Shown piece by piece: positions 36,331-42,890 of a DNA stretch of 42,890 bases (its first letter is position 1; every line of letters starts with the position of its first letter). The stretch spans positions 1-42,890 of the forward strand of contig JAKFWA010000100.1 in NCBI GenBank assembly GCA_021732995.1. The letters run 5' to 3'. A program made the position numbers and the translations under genes. This DNA is from Planctomycetaceae bacterium. Lineage in GTDB: Bacteria > Planctomycetota > Planctomycetia > Planctomycetales > Planctomycetaceae. Under the pieces are notes generated by a model that saw only the letters and a list, made by a program, of their open reading frames with translations, did no database searches and was not told the origin of the DNA.

Positions 36331-37449
36331 TTGTCACGTTTCGCGTACCACCTCGACCATCAGGATGCACACACTGCCGCGCGACTCGGCCGCTGGATCA
36401 CGCCACACGGCCCGGTGGAGACCCCGGCCTTCATGCCCGTGGGAACTCAGGCTTCTGTCAAAGGACTGACCCCCGAACAACTGAAACGCGTCGGCGTCCA
36501 GAAAGTGTTGGCGAATACCTATCACCTCGCCCTGCGCCCCGGCTCGGAACTGGTGGCTGACATGGGCGGCCTGCACGGTTTCATGGGCTGGGACGGCCCC
36601 ATCCTCACGGACAGCGGCGGCTTCCAGGTTTTCAGTCTGGCCCAGTTGCGACGCATGTCCGAAGACAGCGTGGTGTTCAAATCCCACTTGGACGGCAGCC
36701 TGTTTGAACTGAGTCCGGAACGGGCGATGCGAATTCAGGAGCAGCTCGGTGCGGACTGCATCATGTGCCTCGATGAGTGTCCGCCGGCGGACGTTCCACA
36801 CGAAAAAGTGCTGGCGGCGGTCGACCTCACGACCCGCTGGGCTCGCCGGTGCCGCGATTCTCATCAGCGTTCCGATCAGGCTCTCTTCGGAATCGTTCAA
36901 GGTGCGACGTTCCCTGATCTGCGCGAGCGATCGGCCAGAGCACTGCTCGAACTGGACTTCCCCGGCTACGCGGTGGGCGGCTTGAGCGTCGGCGAGAGTC
37001 CAGAGCAAATGTACGCAACCTTGGACGTCACCGTACCGTTCCTGCCAGCCGATCGACCGCGCTATCTGATGGGTGTCGGACGCCCTGAAGACCTGCTTGA
37101 GGCTGTCTGCAGGGGCATTGATCTGTTCGATTGTGTCATGCCGACGCGTAACGGACGCAACGCGTTAGCCTTCACCAGTCAGGGCAAAGTGCGGCTCCGC
37201 AACGAATCCTTGAAGCGGGATTCCTCGCCGCTGGACCCCGAATGCGAGTGTCCAACCTGCCAACAGTTCTCGCGGGCGTACCTGAGACACCTGTTCGCCG
37301 CGAAGGAGATGCTCGGCCCGATTCTGGTGTCGTGGCACAACATCGCATTTTACCAGAGGTTGCTGCGCGATCTCCGAACCGCCATCCGTGAGGACCGGGC
37401 GGCTGAGTTCCGGGCGTCTCAACTTGCCCGGTGGGGGGGCGATTCCTAA
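36331..37449 (+). CDS. tgt: Queuine tRNA-ribosyltransferase
   Basis: Tgt exchanges guanine-34 in the anticodon of tRNA-Asp, -Asn, -His and -Tyr for the queuosine precursor preQ1. The 372-residue protein has all key elements: general acid/base Asp94 in [11 protein letters not shown], nucleophile Asp267 in [14 protein letters not shown], and the zinc site CECPTC with a later histidine in SWHN. Length is normal. Translation starts at TTG 36331: no ATG or GTG precedes the conserved N-terminus, and AAAGGGA lies six bases upstream. It heads the tgt-yajC-secDF block, an order found in many bacteria, although queA is not seen here. About 200 bases separate it from yajC. Confidence 0.96.
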   Translation: MSRFAYHLDHQDAHTAARLGRWITPHGPVETPAFMPVGTQASVKGLTPEQLKRVGVQKVLANTYHLALRPGSELVADMGGLHGFMGWDGPILTDSGGFQVFSLAQLRRMSEDSVVFKSHLDGSLFELSPERAMRIQEQLGADCIMCLDECPPADVPHEKVLAAVDLTTRWARRCRDSHQRSDQALFGIVQGATFPDLRERSARALLELDFPGYAVGGLSVGESPEQMYATLDVTVPFLPADRPRYLMGVGRPEDLLEAVCRGIDLFDCVMPTRNGRNALAFTSQGKVRLRNESLKRDSSPLDPECECPTCQQFSRAYLRHLFAAKEMLGPILVSWHNIAFYQRLLRDLRTAIREDRAAEFRASQLARWGGDS

Positions 37450-37649
37450 TCTACGGCCCCTTACCCGCTGGATCTTGCACGGCGGCGCCCGTTGGCGCGC
37501 CCGCTTGCCATCGACGCTCTGGCAGTCGCTTTGTACGACTGTTCGCTCGCGATCAAATCTGGCGGGATTTCTTGATCGTTTTCGTGATCACGGCGTTGAC
37601 CCCACATTGAGGCCGTATCGCAATTCATTCGTACGACAGATTTGTATCT

Positions 37650-38000
37650 ATGTTTGAACTCCTGGCGTTTCTGAATCTGGTGGCTGCGGAAGAGCGGCGT
37701 GAGCCTGGTTGGCAAGCCATGCTGGTCTTCTTGGGCCCGGTCGTGGTCCTGTTCTACTTCATGGTCTTGCGACCAGCGACCAGCGAGCGGAAGAAGCACT
37801 CCGAAATGCTGAACGCACTGAAGAAGAACGATCGTGTCGTGACGATTGGTGGCATTCTTGGAACGGTGGCCAGCATCTCGGACGACAGGAACGAGGTCAC
37901 GATAAGGTGCGAAGACAATGTCCGTATCAGGTTTCTGCGGAGTTCCATCAGCCGCATTCTGACGGACGAGAAGAAAGACGAATCGCCCGCCAAGAGCTGA
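37650..38000 (+). CDS. yajC: Preprotein translocase subunit YajC
   Basis: YajC is a small single-helix partner of SecDF in the Sec translocase. The 116-residue protein has one transmembrane helix (about 24-42; MLVFLGPVVVLFYFMVLRP, the last three residues being the family's LRP/RPQ position), then a cytoplasmic domain with LKKNDRVVTIGGILGTVASI. The family pattern is clear. About 20 residues precede the helix, slightly more than usual. ATG 37650 lacks a strong ribosome site. It lies 60 bases upstream of secDF. Confidence 0.95.
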   Translation: MFELLAFLNLVAAEERREPGWQAMLVFLGPVVVLFYFMVLRPATSERKKHSEMLNALKKNDRVVTIGGILGTVASISDDRNEVTIRCEDNVRIRFLRSSISRILTDEKKDESPAKS

Positions 38001-38060
38001 GTGTTCGCTCGCCCTGGTGGTCTCGATGATTCATTGCCATAGCGCAAAGGACTGAGTTCG

Positions 38061-41000
38061 ATGTTGGAACTGCTCGCGCAAACGTCTCAGATGACAGCTC
38101 AAGATCCTGGTGCCCCGCAATCGGCTAACGGTCTGGTCATCTTTGCCTTGTTCTTGATGATCCTGATCGTTCCGCAGATTGTGAGCTACTTCGCCTGCAA
38201 GTGGCTGAAGAGCCCGGATCTGACGGAACGTCTGGCCGCAGTGCTCACAGCCCTGCTCGCGGCCATTACTCCCATGTGTTATCAGTTGGTCGCCTACCCG
38301 GATAAGTCCTTCGGCGACTTGTTCCGGCTGGGCGTGGACCTCGCTGGTGGTACGAACCTCGTCTATGAGATCAAGCAGGGCGAGCGTGAGAAGATCGAAG
38401 CCGCTGGCGAAAAGAGTTTCGACCAGATCATGAACAATCTGGTCGGCGCTGTTTCTCGCCGGGCGAATCCTTCGGGTGCTGAAGACGTGACCGTTCGTCG
38501 CGTCGGCCAGGACCGCGTGGAAGTCATCGTGCCGGGCGCTGACCAGGCCTACATTCAGGAAATGAAGGAGCGGATCAGCAAGGCGGGTACGCTGGAGTTC
38601 GAGATTCTGGCGACCAAGGATCACCCGGAGCACAGGCGGCTCATTCAGCTTGCCCGGCAGTTGCCTAATAATCAGGACACGGTTTACGAAGGGAATATTC
38701 CTGCCGCGCGCTGGGTTGAACCGGAAGCAGGCGCTCCAGTCGAAGCTGGCGGGGGCGAGACACTGCCAGCCGAATCCCGTGCAGCAACTCGCGATGGCAA
38801 CCAGATCAAGCAGTGGCTGCTGATTCTGACCGCACCTCATGAACGAGTCACCGGCGATCTGCTGGTGCGCGCGACTCCGCAGACGGAGTCGACCACCGGT
38901 GCCCCATCGGTGGGATTCCAGTTCGACACGGCGGGAGCTGTTCGGTTCAGTAAACTTACGACCAAGTATCAACCACTGAAGGATGGCAGCAAGTTTCGCC
39001 TCGCCGTGGTGCTGAACGGCCAGATTCAGTCGGCTCCAAGACTGCAATCAGCCATCGGCGCTCAGGGGCAGATCACCGGCAGCTTCACAGCGAAGGAAGT
39101 CCAGAAGCTGGTTGATATCCTCAATGCAGGTGCGTTGGACGTGCCGCTCAATGATGCGCCCGTCAGCGAATTCACCATCAGCCCGCTGCTCGGTCAGGAC
39201 GTTCGCACCAAGGGTATCAATGCCTGCATCGGCTCCGCAGTAGTCGTCTTCCTCTTCATGGGGGTTTACTACCGCCTGTCCGGCATGATCGCGAACTTGA
39301 GCCTGGTACTCAATATGTTCCTGACGATCGCCATCATGGTCTTCGTACAGGCGAGTTTCACGCTCCCCGGTCTCGCGGGTATGGCTCTCACGATCGGTAT
39401 GGCAGTTGACGCCAATATTCTGATCTACGAACGCATGCGTGAAGAAGTGGCGCGCGGTGCAAGTATCAAGATGGCGATCTTTAACGGCTTCGACAAAGCC
39501 TTCTCCGCCATCTTTGACTCCAACGTCACAACTTTGATTTCAGCCGTGATTCTTTACATGGTCGGTACGGACCAGGTGAAAGGTTTCGCGGTAACGTTGT
39601 TCGTCGGTATCGCCACTTCGATGTTCTGTTCCCTCTACTTCGGTCGCCTGGTGTTCGAGTTGCTGGAACGCAAGCGGTTCCTCAAGAAGCTCAACATGAT
39701 GGAAGCCATCAAGACGCCGTCTGTGAACTTCCTGGGCAAGATCAGGATCGCTGCGATCGCATCCACCGTCTTGATCGTCGTGTCGCTCGGCATTGCCATC
39801 AAACGCGGTGCGGAGAACTTCGATATCGACTTCCGCGGTGGAACGATGATCACGCTGCAGTTCAAGGAGCCCAGGAAGAGCGATGAGTTCAAAGCGAAGC
39901 TGAACGAGAAGTTCGGTTCGTCCCTGTCCCTTGAACAGTTGACCGTGCCAGGCGAGTCCGGCGATGCCAGCACTCGTTGGCGCGTGCGTGTGACGAACGA
40001 GAAGCCGGACGAGGTCTCCAAAGATCTGGCTGCGGCGCTGGAGTCGTTTGGGCTGCGTAAAATCACGGTGAAGCCGTCTGAAGTAACGGCGATCCCTGAA
40101 GCCACCGAAGAGCAGCAAAAGACGCTCAGCGACCGTCAACTGGCGCTCATGGGCGGCAGCGAGTTCAAGCTCACCTTCAGTGAGCCAGTCACCACCACGA
40201 CCGCACGGCAGGCCATTGTGGAGGGTATCGGCGAACTCCCGAACGGCAAGGAGAAGTACAAAGGCGCCGGTGACATGATGGAGGTCGTCGGAGTCAGTAC
40301 GGCTGAAAGTGCTCCGAAGGCCAGCGAAGTCCAACGCTTCCTGGATATCACGGTGAAGGTCCGCAAGGACATTCCGAAGGAAGACCTCGTCACAGCTCTG
40401 GTGGCCGTTGAAAAGAAGATGGCCAGCACGCCGCTGTTCGAGGAACTGACGAACTTCTCCAGCGCGGTTGGTAAGCAGACTCAACAGCAGGCCTTGCTGG
40501 CGATTGGCTTGAGCTTGATCTCCATTCTGATCTACGTGTGGTTCCGGTTTGATAGCTGGTCTTATGGCATCGGAGCCATTGTCGCGTTGTTCCATGACGT
40601 TATCGTCGCCGGGCTGGCCTTGCCTGTGGCTGCGATGCTCTCGGGCACGCCGATTGGATCCATCTTTGGGTTGGAAGACTTCAAGGTAAACCTGCCGGTC
40701 ATCGCGGCGCTGCTGACGATCGTGGGCTTCTCGATCAATGACACCATCGTCATTTTCGACCGGGTGCGCGAAATCAAAGGCAAGAGCCCCAAGCTCACCC
40801 GTGACATGGTCAACCTGGCCCTGAATCAGACGCTGTCACGCACCATTCTGACCTCGCTGACCACGGGTATGACGACGCTGGTTCTGTATATTCTGGGTGG
40901 TGAGTCCATTCACGGTTTCACCTTCTGCATGTTGATCGGCTTCATCTCTGGTGTGTACAGCACGATCTACATCGCCAGCCCGGTGATGCTGTGGGTTATC

Positions 41001-41063
41001 GACATGGAGCAGCGTCGCCAGGACGCCAAGCTGACTAAGAAGCCCGCGATTGCGAAGAAGTAG
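38061..41063 (+). CDS. secDF: Fused protein-export membrane protein SecDF
   Basis: SecDF uses the proton gradient to pull secreted proteins through SecYEG. The 1000-residue protein fuses SecD (about 1-560) and SecF (about 565-1000). SecD signatures are GVDLAGGTNLVYEI and the P1 domain; then GLAGMALTIGMAVDANILIY in the helix bundle. SecF shows NFDIDFRGGTMITLQF and the later VGFSINDTIVIFDRVRE. Two hydrophobic segments (about 27-48 and 55-75) precede P1, one more than in canonical SecD, so the N-terminus may lie outside. The periplasmic region of the SecF half is long (about 590-790). ATG 38061 has AAAGGA nine bases upstream. A perfect terminator follows. Fused SecDF occurs in other planctomycetes and in Bacillus. 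Confidence 0.96.
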   Translation: MLELLAQTSQMTAQDPGAPQSANGLVIFALFLMILIVPQIVSYFACKWLKSPDLTERLAAVLTALLAAITPMCYQLVAYPDKSFGDLFRLGVDLAGGTNLVYEIKQGEREKIEAAGEKSFDQIMNNLVGAVSRRANPSGAEDVTVRRVGQDRVEVIVPGADQAYIQEMKERISKAGTLEFEILATKDHPEHRRLIQLARQLPNNQDTVYEGNIPAARWVEPEAGAPVEAGGGETLPAESRAATRDGNQIKQWLLILTAPHERVTGDLLVRATPQTESTTGAPSVGFQFDTAGAVRFSKLTTKYQPLKDGSKFRLAVVLNGQIQSAPRLQSAIGAQGQITGSFTAKEVQKLVDILNAGALDVPLNDAPVSEFTISPLLGQDVRTKGINACIGSAVVVFLFMGVYYRLSGMIANLSLVLNMFLTIAIMVFVQASFTLPGLAGMALTIGMAVDANILIYERMREEVARGASIKMAIFNGFDKAFSAIFDSNVTTLISAVILYMVGTDQVKGFAVTLFVGIATSMFCSLYFGRLVFELLERKRFLKKLNMMEAIKTPSVNFLGKIRIAAIASTVLIVVSLGIAIKRGAENFDIDFRGGTMITLQFKEPRKSDEFKAKLNEKFGSSLSLEQLTVPGESGDASTRWRVRVTNEKPDEVSKDLAAALESFGLRKITVKPSEVTAIPEATEEQQKTLSDRQLALMGGSEFKLTFSEPVTTTTARQAIVEGIGELPNGKEKYKGAGDMMEVVGVSTAESAPKASEVQRFLDITVKVRKDIPKEDLVTALVAVEKKMASTPLFEELTNFSSAVGKQTQQQALLAIGLSLISILIYVWFRFDSWSYGIGAIVALFHDVIVAGLALPVAAMLSGTPIGSIFGLEDFKVNLPVIAALLTIVGFSINDTIVIFDRVREIKGKSPKLTRDMVNLALNQTLSRTILTSLTTGMTTLVLYILGGESIHGFTFCMLIGFISGVYSTIYIASPVMLWVIDMEQRRQDAKLTKKPAIAKK

Positions 41064-41097
41064 TCCAGCATCAACGCCGACAACGTGTGTCTGACAG

Positions 41098-41130
41098 TGA
41101 GAGACGGTAGCCCCGTCTCTCACGTCTTTT
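41098..41130 (+). terminator. Rho-independent terminator after secDF
   Basis: A perfect 10-bp stem (arms 41098-41107 TGAGAGACGG and 41113-41122 CCGTCTCTCA) with a 5-nt loop is followed by CGTCTTTT at 41123-41130. It lies 35 bases beyond the secDF stop and marks the end of the tgt-yajC-secDF unit. Confidence 0.85.
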
Positions 41131-41156
41131 CCGGACCCTGCTCACGCGATGTCAGC

Positions 41157-41930
41157 TCAATCAGCAATTGTCCATTCCAGAAACGGAGTGGAAATCTGAG
41201 TGATCTTGTCGTCGGGTGAGTTCGTCAGCTTGTCTTCAACGTTTCCGACGGCCTCGAACTTCACATCGACCTTGATGTATGGGCACTCGTGATAGCAGTA
41301 CCGGCGCTGGAGCCGGTTCGAAAGACCGCCTTCTTCCGGTTTGAAGACTTTTAGTAGTTCACGCCGAGTTGCACCGGCCTTGATGGTCTGCATTTCACGC
41401 AAACCCTTGGCAATCCATTCCGTGTGGTCGGCTGGCGTGTCGGCGAGTTTACCTTCGGTATCAAGTGCGTTCTTAAGACGCTTATCTGCACGAGGATCGT
41501 CTCCCTTGAAGAAGTCCGCGCCCGGATATCCAAGCTGGATCCGCAACTGGTTGGCTTTCAGCTTGGGGTCGATCGCCGCCATGTCGATTACGATTGTCAC
41601 AGTAGAAAGCGTTCGAGACGAGCTGCAGGACGTGAACTTACCCTTGTAGATCGCCTGCCCGTCGACGGTCATGGCAAAGGGAATTCCGGAGATGATCTGC
41701 GAATCCCTGATGAGCTTCTTGCTGAGTTCATCCCTCACCTTCGGCGCGAGCGTCAGCGTATGAGTTGCCCAGTCGTAGGAGCGGATCTGATCGGCCGCGA
41801 TCACGACTTTCCCGTCCTCAGAGCGGATCTCAACCTGATTCACAGGCTCGTCTGCCGCACACGGTTGTGAACTGAGTGCAACGAGACAAACCAGAGCCCA
41901 CGACGCGCGAGGCATTCTTGCGATGGTCAT
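41157..41930 (-). CDS. Secreted hypothetical protein
   Basis: From ATG 41930 the product has 257 residues with a signal peptide (MTIARMPRASWALVCLVALS, cleavage near PCAA-DEP). The frame is open upstream to 42047, but GAGGAG six bases before 41930 and the signal peptide fix this start. The mature part seems to have two regions: residues about 30-125, beta-rich (EIRSEDGKVVIAADQIRSYD; GIPFAMTVDGQAIYKGKF), which resembles a small extracellular beta-domain, and about 165-257, containing IKAGATRRELLKVFKPEEGG and a CYHECPYIKVDVKFEA strand pair typical of SmpA/OmlA or BLIP-like folds. I cannot assign a family. It converges with secDF. Function unknown. Confidence 0.8.
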   Translation of the reverse strand: MTIARMPRASWALVCLVALSSQPCAADEPVNQVEIRSEDGKVVIAADQIRSYDWATHTLTLAPKVRDELSKKLIRDSQIISGIPFAMTVDGQAIYKGKFTSCSSSRTLSTVTIVIDMAAIDPKLKANQLRIQLGYPGADFFKGDDPRADKRLKNALDTEGKLADTPADHTEWIAKGLREMQTIKAGATRRELLKVFKPEEGGLSNRLQRRYCYHECPYIKVDVKFEAVGNVEDKLTNSPDDKITQISTPFLEWTIAD

Positions 41931-41936
41931 CACAAA

Positions 41937-41942
41937 CTCCTC
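41937..41942 (-). promoter_or_regulatory. Ribosome binding site deciding the start of the secreted hypothetical protein
   Basis: GAGGAG on the minus strand ends six bases before ATG 41930, which supports the shorter start over the in-frame ATG at 42047. Confidence 0.7.
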
Positions 41943-42131
41943 AATCTGAACCAGTTCAGGACGTAGGCAACGCTTTAGCACGTAGCGATCACTGCAAGCG
42001 GGAGAACAACAACGGCCCAGACAAGTTTGTCTTAGGCGAATCGCCAAAAGCCGCCGGTGCGTCAGCCTGCAGGTCGGTCTTGGAGCACTGTCGACCGGCG
42101 GAGCCTTCGTCGTTCAACAAGTCGAGTGACC

Positions 42132-42890
42132 TTATTCGGCAGCTCTTTCGGGTGGTTTGCCGAGCACGAAGCCGAGGTCCAAGGCTTCAACCTCACCGGA
42201 GTCGCCACCATGTGACCTCCAAGGTTCTCCAAACGGGGCCGGTTGAACTCGTTCTTTGATGTCTCCACCATCATCAACGCCATTGAGACCAATGCTCCAG
42301 ACCTTGATGGAAGAATCGTTGCGCTGATAACGCAATTGCGTCTTCGGGGCTGCGAACAAATCTTCCAGGAGAATGGCCGGCACGTTGGGCGTGAGTTGCT
42401 CAAGGAGTTCGGGATAGTCGCCGTGCTCGCGTCTGAAGAGTTCGAGTTCCAGCATCAACCGCAGAAGCTGGTACTCCATCGCCATCTCATCGACAATATT
42501 CAGCAAGTGCGGAACCACTGCTATCAGTTCGTCAACCATTAGCGTCCGAGTAAGGAGTCGTTCCAGTTCGCCGGTCGTAACATGCACAATAGGATGAGAC
42601 GGGTGGAACTCGTACAGGTAATATCCACCGGAAGCTGGCTGTCGATCTGGTCGGCGTTTGGCGGCTTCTGGCAGAATACTCGCCAGGCAGTGCCGGTACA
42701 CTCGCAGATCGAATTGCGGTTGCCCTGTAACATATAGCTTAATACCTTCAAAAGCAGATGCGTCTGAGAATTCCCTCAGCCCTTCCGCTGCTACCATGTC
42801 AACAAACGCCATATAGAACATCTGCATGCTGCCGACTGCCGGATTGTCACGAAGGCTCTCTTCCTGTTGAAGGTCTTGCAACGCCCGTAG
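42132..42890 (-). CDS. Hypothetical protein, 5' end beyond the window
   Basis: The minus-strand frame is open to the last base of the window, so the N-terminus is missing; at least 252 residues are visible. The visible part has an alpha-helical region and a late block reading LELELFRREHGDYPELLEQL, LRYQRNDSSIKVWSIGLNG and VDDGGD. That block is a frequent ending in planctomycete proteins (helix, a HGxYPxxL turn, a small beta-hairpin, then GxNGxDDGG) and resembles the pseudopilin GspG C-terminal pattern. The complete protein is probably a membrane or secreted protein of the same lineage-specific type, but this cannot be judged without its start. It lies 200 bases upstream of the secreted hypothetical gene. 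Function unknown. Confidence 0.8.
   Translation of the reverse strand, partial: LRALQDLQQEESLRDNPAVGSMQMFYMAFVDMVAAEGLREFSDASAFEGIKLYVTGQPQFDLRVYRHCLASILPEAAKRRPDRQPASGGYYLYEFHPSHPIVHVTTGELERLLTRTLMVDELIAVVPHLLNIVDEMAMEYQLLRLMLELELFRREHGDYPELLEQLTPNVPAILLEDLFAAPKTQLRYQRNDSSIKVWSIGLNGVDDGGDIKERVQPAPFGEPWRSHGGDSGEVEALDLGFVLGKPPERAAE

Noticed and set aside
39540-40595. Minus-strand open frame of 351 codons within secDF
   Set aside because: It lies antisense to a clearly conserved SecDF coding region; composition only.

Overview
The window looks like a chromosomal segment of a planctomycete (Planctomycetota). The evidence is a DUF1559 prepilin-like protein with the H-x9-DG C-terminus, several large proteins that pair N-terminal zinc ribbons with a single membrane helix, a fused SecD-SecF, sparse operons with many small gaps, and lineage-type hypothetical proteins. 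I see no rRNA, tRNA, CRISPR, transposase or phage gene. Most positions are explained by about 28 genes on both strands.

Layout. 1-671 holds no supportable gene. 672-1946 (+) is a secreted zinc peptidase-like protein, convergent with 2044-4512 (-), a secreted tandem alpha/beta hydrolase. Upstream on the minus strand come a DUF58 protein, arginyl-tRNA synthetase (argS) and ribosome silencing factor (rsfS); the gaps after DUF58 and after rsfS each hold a paired palindromic element. 8669-9700 (+) is a polysaccharide deacetylase. 9868-13224 (-) holds an HD-GYP signalling protein with a clear intrinsic terminator, an orphan OmpR-type response regulator and a small W/Y-rich protein. 13521-18226 (-) holds a giant zinc-ribbon/HEAT-repeat/beta-propeller-like membrane protein and the DUF1559 protein. 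18653-20422 (+) is a PhoR-like sensor kinase, one base away from a convergent agmatinase-family gene.

From 21555 to 33311 (+) eight genes run in one direction: gamma-glutamyltransferase, an LptF/LptG permease, a zinc-ribbon membrane protein, a C-methyltransferase-fold protein with altered catalytic motifs, a small membrane protein, arabinose-5-phosphate isomerase (kdsD), a roughly 1000-residue LptC/LptA (OstA)-like protein, and a lipoprotein translationally coupled to it. I read the LptF/G, KdsD, OstA-like and lipoprotein set as an outer-membrane LPS synthesis and transport module.

33323-36190 (-) is a NarL-type regulator with a discoidin-domain sensor kinase. 36331-41063 (+) is the classic tgt-yajC-secDF block, closed by a strong terminator. 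Two secreted or hypothetical planctomycete-type genes end the window, the last one cut by the window edge.

Points most worth a second look: the two intergenic elements built on the same plan (7-bp stem, 4-nt loop, repeated in inverted orientation) but with unrelated sequence; the giant OstA-like bridge candidate with a probable CTG start; the methyltransferase that lacks the family's catalytic residues; and the tandem hydrolase whose first domain has lost its nucleophile.
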